The notes: generated from the sequence alone by a model not told the origin. A stretch of 64,000 bases of DNA from Janibacter sp. CX7 (GCF_024362365.1 NZ_CP101464.1:744001-808000); one strand, 5' to 3'; numbered from the stretch's first letter, positions 16,522-25,754 are shown. Translations and numbers: made by a program.

Positions 16522-16608
16522 GGTTGTGTGTTGAACCAGTAGCCGTTGGTGCCGGCAGCCTCTGGTGCGTCGTGCAGGCAGGCTGGACTACCACTTCAAC
16601 ACACAACC
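16522..16608. repeat. 87-bp long palindromic element, copy 2 (downstream of DUF559 gene)
   Basis: The arms GGTTGTGTGTTGAACC and CTTCAACACACAACC are nearly perfect complements. The core again carries GCCGGCAGCCTCTGG and GCAGGCTGGACTACC. Length and orientation match copy 1 at 15550-15636. The element begins 4 bp after the DUF559 stop codon. Confidence 0.85.
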
Positions 16609-16664
16609 AGCGGGGCCGGGGCGGCCCGAGCGGCCCGAGTGGGCGCCTGGACGAGCGAGGCTCC

Positions 16665-17462
16665 TCAGGCGTCCGGCGCCAGCCGGCGCAGGACCTCGTC
16701 GTGCAGCAGGCCGTTGGTCGCGACGGCATTGCCACCCCAGGGGCCGGGGGCGCCCTCGAGCGAGGTGAAGCGGCCGCCGGCCTCCTGCACGATCGCGACG
16801 AGCGCGGCCATGTCGTAGACCTCGAGCTCGGGCTCGGCCGCGACGTCGACGGCGCCCTCGGCGACGAGCATGTAGGACCAGAAGTCGCCGTAGGCGCGGG
16901 TGCGCCACAGGTCGGACGTGAAGTTGAGGAAGTTGCGCGCGCGCCCGGCCTCGCGCCAGCCGTCGAGCGAGCTGTAGGACATCGACGCATCGGCCAGCTG
17001 CGAGACCCCCGAGACGTGGATCTGCTTGGCCTGGGCGAGCGAACGACCGGTCCAGGCTCCCGCCCCCTTCGCCGCCCACCAGCGCCTGCCGAGGGCGGGT
17101 GCCGCGACCAGCCCGACGACGCAGTCCTCGCCGTCGACGAGCCCGATGAGCGTGGCCCAGACGGGGACGCCGCGCACGTAGTTCTTCGTGCCGTCGATCG
17201 GGTCGATGATCCAGCGGCGCTGCGAGTTGCCGACGCTGCCGAACTCCTCGCCCAGCACGGCGTCGCGGCCACGGGAGCGGGCCAGCTGGGCGCGGATCGC
17301 CTCCTCGCAGGAGCGGTCGGCGTCGCTCACGGGAGTCAGGTCGGGCTTGGACTCGACGACGAGGTCGGACGCCTGGAAGCGAGCCATCGTGATCCGCTCG
17401 ACCTGGTCTGCCAGCACGTGGGCCAGCCGCAGGTCATCGGCGTAGGGGGAGCTGTCAGCCAT
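16665..17462 (-). CDS. hisN: Histidinol-phosphatase (inositol monophosphatase family)
   Basis: This 265-aa IMPase-fold phosphatase carries GEEFG (metal-binding Glu), the [15 protein letters not shown] motif (D-P-I-D-G-T) near residue 88 and the C-terminal [19 protein letters not shown] motif. The actinobacterial histidinol-phosphatase HisN has this form. Broader substrates such as inositol or other sugar phosphates remain possible. A TACGTT hexamer 6 bp before the ATG suggests a leaderless mRNA. Confidence 0.88.
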   Translation of the reverse strand: MADSSPYADDLRLAHVLADQVERITMARFQASDLVVESKPDLTPVSDADRSCEEAIRAQLARSRGRDAVLGEEFGSVGNSQRRWIIDPIDGTKNYVRGVPVWATLIGLVDGEDCVVGLVAAPALGRRWWAAKGAGAWTGRSLAQAKQIHVSGVSQLADASMSYSSLDGWREAGRARNFLNFTSDLWRTRAYGDFWSYMLVAEGAVDVAAEPELEVYDMAALVAIVQEAGGRFTSLEGAPGPWGGNAVATNGLLHDEVLRRLAPDA

Positions 17463-17468
17463 CCGGTC

Positions 17469-17474
17469 AACGTA
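17469..17474 (-). promoter_or_regulatory. -10 element of leaderless hisN promoter
   Basis: TACGTT on the minus strand is separated by GACCGG (6 bp) from the hisN ATG. Confidence 0.5.
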
Positions 17475-17505
17475 CCTGCACCGGTGGCCCCGGCGGGGGA
17501 CCGGC

Positions 17506-18651
17506 TCAGCGCTCGTCGGACTCGCCGGACCGCGCTCGCAGCAGGCGGCGAAGGGAGTCCAGCCGCAGCGCTCCGCCGGGCCCCGCGTGGCCGGCGGCGA
17601 CCCACGCGTCGAGGGCGCAGTCCGGCTCGTCGTGGGTGCAGCCGCGCGGGCAGCCGGCCTCGGCGCCCTCGGCCAGTTCGGGGAAGTGCCCGATGATCCG
17701 GTCCGGCTCGACGTGGGCCAGCCCGAAGGAGCGGATGCCCGGGGTGTCGATGATCCAGCCCGCCGCGTCCGGGTCCGGCTCCGAACCCTGCAAAACCCTA
17801 GGGTCTTGCAGGGTTGAGGCGTCCGAACTCTGCAAAACCCTAGGGTCTTGCGGAGTTTCGGGCGAAGGGGGGAGGGGAGGCAGGCGCAGGCCGAGCGCGC
17901 TCGTCGAGGTGTGCCGGCCCCGACCGGTGACGTCGTTGACGTGACCGGTGGCGCGGTCGGCGTCGGGGCACAACGCGTTGACGAGCGTCGACTTGCCGAC
18001 GCCGGAGTGGCCGACGAGCACCGAGACCCGGCCGGCGAGCCGACGGCGCAGCTCGGCCAGGCCGGCGCTGCCCTCGGTGAGGACCGAGGTGACGACGTGC
18101 GGGACGTCGAGCGGGGCGTACTGGGCGAGGAAGTCGTCGGCGGAGGCGAGGTCGGACTTCGTGAGGACGAGCAGCGGGTCCATGCCGGCGTCGTAGGCCG
18201 CGACGAGGCACCGGTCGATCAGGCGCGGGCGGGGCTGCGGGTCGGCGAGGGCGGCGACGACGACGAGCTGGTCGGCATTGGCCACGATGACCCGCTCGAC
18301 GGGGTCGGTGTCGTCGGCGGTGCGCCGCAGCACGGTCGCCCGCTCCTCGATGCGCACGATGCGCGCCAGGGTGTCGGGCCGGCCGGAGGTGTCGCCCACC
18401 ATGCCGACCTGGTCGCCGACGACGACGGGCGAGCGGCCGAGCTCCCGGGCGCGCATGGCGATGACGACCCGCTCCGGCAGGCCGTCGCCCGCGGGGACGA
18501 GCGTCGTCCACCGGCCGCGGTCGACGGCCGTGACCCGGCCGACGATCGCGTCCTCGTGCTTGGGCCGGTCCTTGGTGCGGGGGCGGGAGCCGCGGCGGTT
18601 GGGGCGCACGCGGACGTCCGACTCGTCCCAGCTGCGCGCGGACCTGCCCAT
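17506..18651 (-). CDS. rsgA: Ribosome small-subunit-dependent GTPase A
   Basis: This 381-aa circularly permuted GTPase assists 30S maturation. An N-terminal OB fold is followed by G4 (LTKSDL), G1 ([14 protein letters not shown]), G3 ([11 protein letters not shown]) and a C-terminal zinc-binding segment ([17 protein letters not shown]). An atypical insert of about 30-35 residues, containing QDPRVLQ twice, sits between the switch region ([10 protein letters not shown]) and G3. It is encoded by two palindromic repeats at 17784-17857. The gene follows aroA with a 1-nt TGATG overlap. Confidence 0.93.
   Translation of the reverse strand: MGRSARSWDESDVRVRPNRRGSRPRTKDRPKHEDAIVGRVTAVDRGRWTTLVPAGDGLPERVVIAMRARELGRSPVVVGDQVGMVGDTSGRPDTLARIVRIEERATVLRRTADDTDPVERVIVANADQLVVVAALADPQPRPRLIDRCLVAAYDAGMDPLLVLTKSDLASADDFLAQYAPLDVPHVVTSVLTEGSAGLAELRRRLAGRVSVLVGHSGVGKSTLVNALCPDADRATGHVNDVTGRGRHTSTSALGLRLPPLPPSPETPQDPRVLQSSDASTLQDPRVLQGSEPDPDAAGWIIDTPGIRSFGLAHVEPDRIIGHFPELAEGAEAGCPRGCTHDEPDCALDAWVAAGHAGPGGALRLDSLRRLLRARSGESDER
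17784..17815. repeat. 32-bp palindrome (family C) embedded in rsgA, copy 1
   Basis: The element starts AACCCTGCAA, ends TTGCAGGGTT and has an inner CCCTAGGG. It lies in frame within rsgA. Copies are at 17826, 22028 and 22070. Confidence 0.85.
17826..17857. repeat. 32-bp palindrome (family C) embedded in rsgA, copy 2
   Basis: The element starts AACTCTGCAA, ends TTGCGGAGTT and has an inner CCCTAGGG. It is spaced 42 bp from copy 1, the same spacing as the intergenic pair at 22028/22070. Confidence 0.85.
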
Positions 18652-19955
18652 CAGCCCTCCGTGGCCTCGAGCATGCCGTCCCACAGGTGGACGAACTGCG
18701 GCAGCGTCTTGCCCACCGTCGCCGGGTCCTCGATGACCGTGCCCGGCGCGCGCAGCGCGAGCAGCGCACCGGCCATGACCATGCGGTGGTCGGCATAGGT
18801 GTGGAAGGTGCTGGGGCGCAACGGCGCCGGGTCGATCCGCAGCCCGTCCTCGAGCTCGGTGACCCCCACGCCGAGGCCTCCCAGCTCGCGCGAGAGCGCG
18901 GCGATCCGGTCGGTCTCGTGGCCGCGGATGTGCCCGACGCCGCGGATGATCGAGGGCCCGTCGGCGCACGCGGCGAGAGCCGCGACGACGGGGGTCAGCT
19001 CGGCCGCGTCGTGCAGGTCGATGTCGATGCCGGAGACCCGCCCGTCGCCCGTCACCGTGAGCGTGCGCGCGTCGAGGGTGACCTCGGCGCCCATCTGGGC
19101 GAGGACGTCGCGGATCATGTCGCCGGCCTGGGTGGTGTGCCCGGGCCAGTCGGGGACCGCGACCCGGCCACCGGCGACGAGCGCGGCGGCGAGGAAGGGC
19201 GCGGCATTGGACAGGTCGGGCTCGACGGTGACGTCGAGCGGCAGCAGCTCACCGGGCTCGACCCGCCAGGTGTTGGCCTCGGAGTCGTCGACGGCGGCAC
19301 CGGCATCGCGCAGCGCCTCGACCGTCATCTCGATGTGCGGGAGCGAAGGGAGCGGCTTGCCGTCGTGCACGACGGTCACGCCCTCGTCGAAGAGCGAGCC
19401 GGCGAGCAGCAGCGCCGAGATGAACTGGGAGGACGCGGAGGCGTCGAGCACGACCCGCCCGCCCCGCACGGAGCCCTGTCCCTGCACGACGAAGGGGAGC
19501 GTGGCCCTCCCTTCGTCCTCGACGGTGACGCCGAGGTCACGCAGCGCGTCGATGATCGCGGCCATCGGCCGCACCCGCGCGTGCTCGTCGCCGTCGAAGG
19601 TCACCGGGCCGTTCGCGAGCGCCGCGACCGGCGGCAGGAAGCGCATGACGGTACCGGCGAGGCCGCAGTCGACGGTGCGCCCGCCGCGCAGCGTCGCGGG
19701 GGTGATGATCCAGTCGGGGGAGGCGCCCTGGGCGGAGGCCGAGGTGGCGTCGTCGACGCCGGCGCCGAGCTGGCGCAGGGCCTGGGCCATGAGCTCGGTG
19801 TCCCGGGAGCGAAGGGGACGGCGCAGGCGTGAGGTGTCGCTGGCGAGGGCCGCGAGCACGAGGTAGCGGTTGGTGAGGGACTTGCTCCCCGGCAGCGTCA
19901 CGGTCGCGTCGAGGCGACCGGACGCTGCCGGGGCATGCCAATCAGGGCTGCTCAT
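18651..19955 (-). CDS. aroA: 3-phosphoshikimate 1-carboxyvinyltransferase (EPSP synthase)
   Basis: This 434-aa shikimate-pathway enzyme transfers enolpyruvyl from PEP to shikimate-3-phosphate. The N-terminal LPGSKSLTNRYLVLAALA (phosphate-binding), the LAGTVMRFLPPVAAL segment and the C-terminal DHRMVMAGALLAL signature are all present. The start ATG 19955 is 6 bp after the DoxX gene stop, and rsgA follows with an overlap, giving an apparent DoxX-aroA-rsgA operon. Confidence 0.96.
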   Translation of the reverse strand: MSSPDWHAPAASGRLDATVTLPGSKSLTNRYLVLAALASDTSRLRRPLRSRDTELMAQALRQLGAGVDDATSASAQGASPDWIITPATLRGGRTVDCGLAGTVMRFLPPVAALANGPVTFDGDEHARVRPMAAIIDALRDLGVTVEDEGRATLPFVVQGQGSVRGGRVVLDASASSQFISALLLAGSLFDEGVTVVHDGKPLPSLPHIEMTVEALRDAGAAVDDSEANTWRVEPGELLPLDVTVEPDLSNAAPFLAAALVAGGRVAVPDWPGHTTQAGDMIRDVLAQMGAEVTLDARTLTVTGDGRVSGIDIDLHDAAELTPVVAALAACADGPSIIRGVGHIRGHETDRIAALSRELGGLGVGVTELEDGLRIDPAPLRPSTFHTYADHRMVMAGALLALRAPGTVIEDPATVGKTLPQFVHLWDGMLEATEG

Positions 19956-19961
19956 CGCGGG

Positions 19962-20477
19962 TCAGGACACCGCCTGCTTGGCCTGGAGCGCGGCGAGCTT
20001 CGCCTCGCGGGCGGCCGCCTTGCGGGCCTGGCGCGCGGTGCGCTCGACGCTCTCGCCGGCGAGCTTGGCGCGGTAGGCCACGCCGGGCTTGCCCGCGGTG
20101 TCGACCGCGGCGAGGAGCAGGCCGCCCATGAGGCTGACGTCCTTGATGAACTGCGTGAGCTTGCCGGCCTTGGCCTGCGGGTCGGACTCGGCCCAGAAGT
20201 TGTGGGTCGCCGTCGTCGGCACCATCGTGCCGAGCAGCAGCGTGGAGGCCAGGCGCGGGGCCTTGCCGGTGGCGAGGAGCGCGCCGCCGGCGACCATGGC
20301 GGCACCGTTGGCGCGCACGAGGAGCTCGGTGTCGTCGGGCAGCTGGGTCTTCGCGGCCAGCGGCTTGGTCACGGGCTCGGCCGCGGGCACGTGGGCAGCG
20401 GGGTAGCGCAGGGCGTTGATGCCGCCCCAGACGAAGATGCCGGCCAGCATGGGTCGGGCGATGCGACGAACGATCAT
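19962..20477 (-). CDS. DoxX family membrane protein
   Basis: This 171-aa protein starts MIVRRIARPMLAGIFVWGGINALRYP, the usual DoxX N-terminal membrane helix. Further hydrophobic segments (NGAAMVAGGALLATG, LASTLLLGTMVPTT, DVSLMGGLLLAAVD) and a basic, Ala-rich C-terminal tail follow. DoxX proteins are linked to redox or thiol homeostasis, but the substrate is unknown. A Shine-Dalgarno AAGGAG precedes the ATG. It is the first gene of the run leading into aroA and rsgA. Confidence 0.85.
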   Translation of the reverse strand: MIVRRIARPMLAGIFVWGGINALRYPAAHVPAAEPVTKPLAAKTQLPDDTELLVRANGAAMVAGGALLATGKAPRLASTLLLGTMVPTTATHNFWAESDPQAKAGKLTQFIKDVSLMGGLLLAAVDTAGKPGVAYRAKLAGESVERTARQARKAAAREAKLAALQAKQAVS

Positions 20478-20562
20478 GGGTGAGTGCTCCTTGTCGTCGT
20501 GTGGTCGCCAGGAATCTCCCGGCGGGTACGTCTCCTACCGTAGTCGGGATCGGCTGTGGGCC

Positions 20563-20568
20563 TAGTCT
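20563..20568 (+). promoter_or_regulatory. -10 element of SRAP gene promoter
   Basis: TAGTCT lies 7 bp before GTG 20576. The spacer CGGAGGC resembles a Shine-Dalgarno, so either a leaderless or a short-leader start is possible. Confidence 0.45.
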
Positions 20569-20575
20569 CGGAGGC

Positions 20576-21412
20576 GTGTGCGGACGATATGCGGCCACGG
20601 CCAACCCCGACGACCTGGTCGAGGAGTTCGAGATCGATGCCGACCGCGTCGGCGACCCGGCCCGCTCGATCCTCAAGTCACCCCAGGACCCGCCGGCGGG
20701 TACCCCCGACTTCAACATGGCGCCGACGAAGCAGGCTCCGGTGGTCCTCACCCGCGTGCCGAAGGGGGAGGACGCTGCGGTGCGTCAGCTGCGGCTGCTC
20801 ACCTGGGGTCTCGTGCCGTCGTGGGCGAGGGAGACCGGGGTCGGCCTGCGGATGATCAACGCGCGGGCCGAGTCGGTCCTCGACAAGCCGGCCTTCGCCA
20901 AGGCGGCGGCGAGCCGCCGCTGCATCGTGCCGGCGGCCGGCTGGTACGAGTGGCAGGTCTCGCCGGTGGCGAAGGACGCGAAGGGGAAGCCGCGCAAGCA
21001 GCCCTTCTACATCCACCGTGGCGACGGTGCGCCCATCGCCTTCGCCGGCCTCTACGAGTTCTGGCGCGATCCGGCGGTCGCGGCCGGTGACGACCCCGAC
21101 GCGTGGCTGACGACCTTCACGATCATCACGACGAGCGCCGACCCGGGCATGGACCGCATCCACGACCGGCAGCCGCTCGTGCTCGAGCCCGACGACTGGG
21201 CGCGCTGGCTCGACCCGGGTCTGACGGACCTCGACGACGTGGGGGAGATGCTCGGCTTCGCCCAGCCGGGCCGATTTGCCGCCCACCCGATCTCGACCGC
21301 GGTCAACGCCACCCGCAACAACGGGCCAGGCCTGATCGAGCCGGCGCCCGCGTCCGACCTGGTCGGCGTCGTCGACCCCGAGACCGGAGAGGTGGTCAAC
21401 CCCGATGGTTGA
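20576..21412 (+). CDS. SOS response-associated peptidase (SRAP/HMCES/YedK family)
   Basis: This 278-aa protein forms a protective thiazolidine crosslink with abasic sites in single-stranded DNA through Cys2. The start GTG 20576 gives M-C-G-R-Y, with the essential Cys as residue 2, which fixes the start. Other SRAP motifs are FNMAPTKQAPV (Asn), CIVPAAGWYEW (Glu) and IHDRQPLVL (His). The alpha/beta hydrolase gene begins 8 bp inside its end. Confidence 0.95.
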   Translation: MCGRYAATANPDDLVEEFEIDADRVGDPARSILKSPQDPPAGTPDFNMAPTKQAPVVLTRVPKGEDAAVRQLRLLTWGLVPSWARETGVGLRMINARAESVLDKPAFAKAAASRRCIVPAAGWYEWQVSPVAKDAKGKPRKQPFYIHRGDGAPIAFAGLYEFWRDPAVAAGDDPDAWLTTFTIITTSADPGMDRIHDRQPLVLEPDDWARWLDPGLTDLDDVGEMLGFAQPGRFAAHPISTAVNATRNNGPGLIEPAPASDLVGVVDPETGEVVNPDG

Positions 21413-22028
21413 GCTCGAGACCCCCACGGCCCAGGGCCCCGCCCGCGTCCACCTGCACGAGGCGACGGGGACCCCCTTCGGCAGCCTGCTGCTCACCCAC
21501 GGGGCCGGCGGCGGCATCGGGGCCAAGGACCTGCAGGCCATCGCGTCCCGGCTGCCCGCCCACGGTTGGCAGGTCGCGCTCGTCGAGATGCCGTGGCGGG
21601 TGGCGGGCAAGAAGGTCGCGCCCATGCCGCCGAAGCTCGACGCCGCGTGGCGCGAGATCGTCGCGGGCGTGCGGGACTCGCTGGGGGAGCGGGTGGTCTT
21701 CGGCGGTCGCAGTGCGGGCGCGCGGGTGGCCTGCCGGCTTGCCGCCGAGCTCGGGGCCGACGGGGTGCTCGCGCTGAGCTTCCCGCTCGTGCCGCCGGGC
21801 AAGGGCCCCGACAAGTCCCGCATCCACGAGCTGCTCCTGCCGGTCGAGGCGGGGCTGACCGTGCAGGTGGTGCAGGGCGCCAAGGACCCCTTCGGCTCAC
21901 CGGGTGTGGTGCGAGCAGCCTTGGGGGACAAGGCCGCCGACGTCCGCGTCGACGAAGCGCCCGGGACGCACTCCTTCACCGGCGGCGGCGCGGTCGCCGA
22001 CGCCGTGGCCGACCACTGGACCCGCTGA
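21405..22028 (+). CDS. Alpha/beta-fold hydrolase
   Basis: This 207-aa protein has an oxyanion-hole segment LLLTHGAGGGIGAKDL, a GGRSAGARVACRLAAE nucleophile elbow (G-x-S-x-G as GRSAG), an Asp in GAKDPFG and His in APGTHSF, forming a plausible Ser-Asp-His triad. It belongs to the KANL3/Tex30-like small hydrolases. The substrate is unknown. It overlaps the SRAP gene and is probably cotranscribed. Its TGA lies at the edge of a palindromic repeat. Confidence 0.85.
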   Translation: MVELETPTAQGPARVHLHEATGTPFGSLLLTHGAGGGIGAKDLQAIASRLPAHGWQVALVEMPWRVAGKKVAPMPPKLDAAWREIVAGVRDSLGERVVFGGRSAGARVACRLAAELGADGVLALSFPLVPPGKGPDKSRIHELLLPVEAGLTVQVVQGAKDPFGSPGVVRAALGDKAADVRVDEAPGTHSFTGGGAVADAVADHWTR

Positions 22029-22059
22029 ACCCTGCAAGACCCGAGGGTTTTGCAGGGTT
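22028..22059. repeat. 32-bp palindrome (family C), intergenic copy 3
   Basis: AACCCTGCAAG...TTTTGCAGGGTT has the same plan as the copies inside rsgA. It begins at the last base of the hydrolase stop codon and could double as a terminator. Confidence 0.85.
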
Positions 22060-22069
22060 GCGGCCGACC

Positions 22070-22101
22070 AACTGCGCAAGACCCTAGGGTCCTGCAGGGT
22101 T
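22070..22101. repeat. 32-bp palindrome (family C), intergenic copy 4
   Basis: AACTGCGCAAG...CCTGCAGGGTT has an inner CCCTAGGG. It is spaced 42 bp from copy 3 and ends 5 bp before the stop codon of the convergent regulator gene. Confidence 0.85.
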
Positions 22102-22106
22102 GCGGT

Positions 22107-23288
22107 TCAGCGGCCGAGGGCGAGGACGAGCGCGAGCACCTCGTCGGGGTCGTTGAGCCGCTCGCCGTAGAGGTCGCGCACCTGGTTCATCCGGTAGCGC
22201 ACGGTCTGCGGGTGCACGTGCAGCGACTCGGCGACGAGCTCACGTCGCCCCTGGAGCAGCAGCCACGCGCGCAGGGTCTCCATGAGCCGCTCGGCGGTGC
22301 CCTCGGCCACCTGCGCGAAGGGAGCCAGCACGGCCTCGCGCAGCTCCGCCAGGGCGGCCGGGTCGGCGTGCATCACGAGCTCCGGCAGCACGGCGTCGGT
22401 GTCGAGGACGCCCGGGCGCCCGAGCTCCACGGCCGAGAGAGCGCGGGAGTAGGACCCGGAGACCTCGGCCCAGGGTCGGGCGGGCCCGACGACCGCGTCG
22501 TGCCCCGCGAGGACGTCGAGCAGGCGCGCCCGCGAGCGCCCGCCGCTGTCGGGGACGAGCAGGACGGCGTGGTCGTCGGCACCCGGCAGGTCCTCGGCGA
22601 GGGTCAGGGTGCGCGGGTCGAGCACGCCCGCGGTGGTGAGCACCCGATCGCGCTCGACGAGCACGGCGGTCAGGGTGCGCGGCGGCACCCAGCCGGCCGC
22701 GGCGACCGCGTCCTCGAGTGCCGCCTCCGGCAGGCCGGTGAGGAGCCCTCGGGTGAGGCGGTCGAGCTGGACGAGGCGCTCGCGCTCGGCGCTGCTCGTC
22801 TGCTGGTTGTGCCCGGCGACCGAGGCGGCCGACAACTCGTCGATGTAGGTGAAGACCAGCTCGGCGAAGCGCCCCAGGGTCGCGGCGTCGACCCCGGCCG
22901 CGATGGCCTCGACCGACAGCTCGCGCCACGCGGCGCTCGCGCCGACGCGATAGGCGGACAGCAGCGCCTCGACGGGGCGGCCCCGCTTGGCCTCCGCCTG
23001 CCCCAGCTCGCGCGCGGCGGCGACACCCACCCCGACGGGGGCGCCCTGCGGCGCGGCGCCGGCCGCGAGCGTGACGAAGCTGGCGAGCGAGACCTGGACC
23101 GCCCGCTCGATGATCTTGCCCATCCGTCCCTGGAAGGGCACGTCGTAGGCCGGGACCTGCTGCATGACCTCGGCGACGACGACCGAGGCAACCCTCGGCA
23201 GCTGCGCGCGCAGGGCGTCGACCGTCGCCTCGTCGAGCACCAGCCCGGCCGCCTGCCGGGCGGTGCGCCCGGACCCTGCTGCTGCCAC
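22107..23288 (-). CDS. PucR/CdaR-type transcriptional regulator
   Basis: This protein of about 393 aa ends in the PucR C-terminal helix-turn-helix (ELVAESLHVHPQTVRYRMNQVRDLYGERLNDPDEVLAL), preceded by a GGDEF-like/PucR-type sensor region. It is divergent from the ferredoxin-reductase/desaturase operon and probably controls it. The frame extends to 23465, but that would run into the divergent gene. GTG 23288 has AAGGGAG 7 nt upstream and is preferred; GTG 23306 is another option. A TTTGT-9 bp-ACAAA dyad (23310-23328) in the intergenic region is a possible operator. Confidence 0.85.
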   Translation of the reverse strand: MAAAGSGRTARQAAGLVLDEATVDALRAQLPRVASVVVAEVMQQVPAYDVPFQGRMGKIIERAVQVSLASFVTLAAGAAPQGAPVGVGVAAARELGQAEAKRGRPVEALLSAYRVGASAAWRELSVEAIAAGVDAATLGRFAELVFTYIDELSAASVAGHNQQTSSAERERLVQLDRLTRGLLTGLPEAALEDAVAAAGWVPPRTLTAVLVERDRVLTTAGVLDPRTLTLAEDLPGADDHAVLLVPDSGGRSRARLLDVLAGHDAVVGPARPWAEVSGSYSRALSAVELGRPGVLDTDAVLPELVMHADPAALAELREAVLAPFAQVAEGTAERLMETLRAWLLLQGRRELVAESLHVHPQTVRYRMNQVRDLYGERLNDPDEVLALVLALGR

Positions 23289-23394
23289 TGCCGCTCCCTT
23301 CGCCACCCCTTTGTCCCGAGCGAACAAACGGGTGCCACGAACCCTACTCGTGAAGGACAGCAGGAGCGAGGGGTTGAGGCGGGAGGATGGAGGC

Positions 23395-24507
23395 ATGACA
23401 GCTACAGCGTCCCGTCCCCGCCCCGCGGGCAGCGCACGCTCGCTCCGTGACGCCGCCGTTCGCATCGCGCACAGCCTGGCGACGCCGATCGTGCCGGACG
23501 ACTACCTCGACCTCTTCGCCCCCCTTCGCTCCGGGGCCGACCTGCGCGGCCGGATCGTGGCGATCACGCCCGAGACCCGCGACGCCGCGACGATCACGAT
23601 CCGCCCCGGCCGCGACTGGCAGGGCCACGCCCCCGGGCAGTACATCCGCGTCGGCGTCGACGTCGACGGGGTGCGCCACTGGCGCGCCTACTCCCTGACC
23701 TCCGACACGAGCGCCCGCGACGGCCTGATCTCGATCACCGTCAAGGCGATGCCCGACGGCCTCGTCTCGCAGCACCTCGTGCACCACGCCCGGCCGGGCA
23801 CGATCATCCAGATCGACCAGGCGAGCGGCGACTTCGTCCTGCCGCAGTCGGTGCCGGCCAAGGTCCTCTTCCTCACCGGCGGCTCCGGCATCACGCCGGT
23901 CATGGGCATGCTGCGCAACCACGACTTCGACGGTCTCGACGTCGTCCACGCGCACTCCGCGCCGACGGCCGACGACGTGATCTTCGCCCGTGAGCTCGCC
24001 GACGCCCCGACCGGCGTGCGGGCGATCGTCCGGCACACCGACGACGAGGGCATGTTCACCCCCGACCAGCTCGACGAGGTCGTCCCCGACTGGCGCGAGC
24101 GCGAGACGTGGATCTGCGGCCCGACCCCGATGCTCGACGCCTTCGAGGAGCACTACGCGGCGCACGGCCACACCGAGCTGCTGCACGTGGAGCGCTTCCG
24201 CCCGAGCGTCGTCGAGGCGGGCGAAGGGGGGACCGCCTCCCTTCGCGTGGGGTCGGACACGACCACGCTCGACCTCGACGGCGGCACGACGATCCTCGAC
24301 GCGGCGGAGGACGCCGGCGTCCTCATGCCGAGCGGGTGCCGGATGGGCATCTGCTTCGGCTGTGTGCTGCCCATGACTGACGGCTCCGTGCGCGACCTGC
24401 GCACCGGCGAGCTGACCACGACCACTCCCGACGACCCGGCGGTCAAGGTGCAGACCTGCATCTCCGCCGTCGCCGGTGCCTGCACGATCGAGACCCAGGA
24501 GAAGTGA
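23395..24507 (+). CDS. Ferredoxin reductase with FAD, NAD(P) and 2Fe-2S domains
   Basis: This 370-aa electron-transfer protein partners a fatty-acid desaturase. An FAD-binding domain (HWRAYSLTSD, residues about 95-105) is followed by an NAD(P) domain (LFLTGGSGITPVMGML) and a C-terminal plant-type 2Fe-2S domain with cysteines in MPSGCRMGICFGC and a distal VQTCISAV. GGAGG precedes the ATG. The desaturase gene starts immediately after its stop. The arrangement mirrors the mycobacterial DesA3/oxidoreductase pair. Confidence 0.92.
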   Translation: MTATASRPRPAGSARSLRDAAVRIAHSLATPIVPDDYLDLFAPLRSGADLRGRIVAITPETRDAATITIRPGRDWQGHAPGQYIRVGVDVDGVRHWRAYSLTSDTSARDGLISITVKAMPDGLVSQHLVHHARPGTIIQIDQASGDFVLPQSVPAKVLFLTGGSGITPVMGMLRNHDFDGLDVVHAHSAPTADDVIFARELADAPTGVRAIVRHTDDEGMFTPDQLDEVVPDWRERETWICGPTPMLDAFEEHYAAHGHTELLHVERFRPSVVEAGEGGTASLRVGSDTTTLDLDGGTTILDAAEDAGVLMPSGCRMGICFGCVLPMTDGSVRDLRTGELTTTTPDDPAVKVQTCISAVAGACTIETQEK

Positions 24508-24509
24508 CC

Positions 24510-25754
24510 ATGACCGCAACTCTCGAGCGCCCCACCCGCACCCCCGACGCCCGGATCACCGGCGGCCGTTCCGACGTCGTCCACACCCGGGTCAACGCGA
24601 CCGACGACCCGATCGCGCACCTGACCCCCGACGACATCGAGGACATCGGCCGCGAGCTCGACGCGATCCGCGCGTCGGTCATGGACGACCTCGGCGAGGC
24701 CGATGCCCGCTACATCCGTCGGATGATCACGACGCAGCGCTACCTCGAGATGGGCTCGCGCGCGGTCCTGCTCTTCAGCGGCAACCCGATCGCCTGGGTC
24801 GCCGGGACCGCCGGGCTGAGCGTCGCCAAGATCCTCGACAACATGGAGATCGGGCACAACATCATCCACGGCCAGTGGGACTGGATGCGCGACCCCAAGA
24901 TCCACTCCTCGGTGTGGGAGTGGGACAACGTCACCCCGGCCGCGCACTGGAAGAACAGCCACAACAAGGTGCACCACACCTACACCAACGTCGTCGGCCA
25001 CGACAACGACCTCGGCTACGGGATCATGCGGGTCGACGACGCGCAGAAGTGGTACCCCGGCTACCTGATCCAGCCGGTCACGCAGTTCATCAACGCGACC
25101 CTCTTCGAGTACGGCATCGCCGCCTACGACCTCGAGCTCGGCAAGAACTGGCCGACCCGCCACGACAACCCCCAGTGGCGCGCCGAGGCCAAGCAGGTCG
25201 TCAACAAGATCAAGAAGCAGGCCGCGAAGGACTACCTGCTCTTCCCGCTGCTCTCCGGGCCCAACTTCCTGTCGACCCTCGCGGCCAATGCCGTGTCCAA
25301 CCTCGTGCGCAACTACTGGACGCACTCGGTCATCATGTGCGGCCACTTCCCGGCGGGCGTGCGCACCTTCACCAAGACCTCGATCGAGGGCGAGACCCGC
25401 GGCGAGTGGTACCTGCGCCAGATGCTCGGCTCCGCCAACATCTCCGGGTCGAAGGCCATGCACGTCATGACCGGCAACCTCAGCTACCAGATCGAGCACC
25501 ACCTCTTCCCCGACATGCCGAGCCGCCGCTACCAGGAAATCGCCCCGCAGATCCGGGCGCTCTTCGTCAAGTACGACCTCGACTACGTCACCGGCCCCCT
25601 GCCCAAGCAGGTCGCCTCCGCGTGGAGCGAGATCATCCGCCTCTCCCTGCCCAACGACACCTCGCTGCGCCAGACGCTCCAGATCCTGGCGACGAAGGGG
25701 ATGAAGGGCCTCAAGGCGCGCGCCCGCGCCACCCGCTTCCGCCTGGCTGACTGA
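24510..25754 (+). CDS. Membrane fatty acid desaturase (acyl-CoA delta-9 type)
   Basis: This 414-aa di-iron desaturase shows the three histidine boxes: GHNIIHGQW near residue 115, HNKVHHTYTN near 152 and QIEHHLFPDMP near 330. Hydrophobic segments flank them. It introduces a double bond into acyl chains using electrons from the preceding reductase. AGGAG 8 nt before ATG 24510 decides the start over GTG 24504. It is the last gene of the operon, followed by a strong terminator. Confidence 0.93.
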   Translation: MTATLERPTRTPDARITGGRSDVVHTRVNATDDPIAHLTPDDIEDIGRELDAIRASVMDDLGEADARYIRRMITTQRYLEMGSRAVLLFSGNPIAWVAGTAGLSVAKILDNMEIGHNIIHGQWDWMRDPKIHSSVWEWDNVTPAAHWKNSHNKVHHTYTNVVGHDNDLGYGIMRVDDAQKWYPGYLIQPVTQFINATLFEYGIAAYDLELGKNWPTRHDNPQWRAEAKQVVNKIKKQAAKDYLLFPLLSGPNFLSTLAANAVSNLVRNYWTHSVIMCGHFPAGVRTFTKTSIEGETRGEWYLRQMLGSANISGSKAMHVMTGNLSYQIEHHLFPDMPSRRYQEIAPQIRALFVKYDLDYVTGPLPKQVASAWSEIIRLSLPNDTSLRQTLQILATKGMKGLKARARATRFRLAD

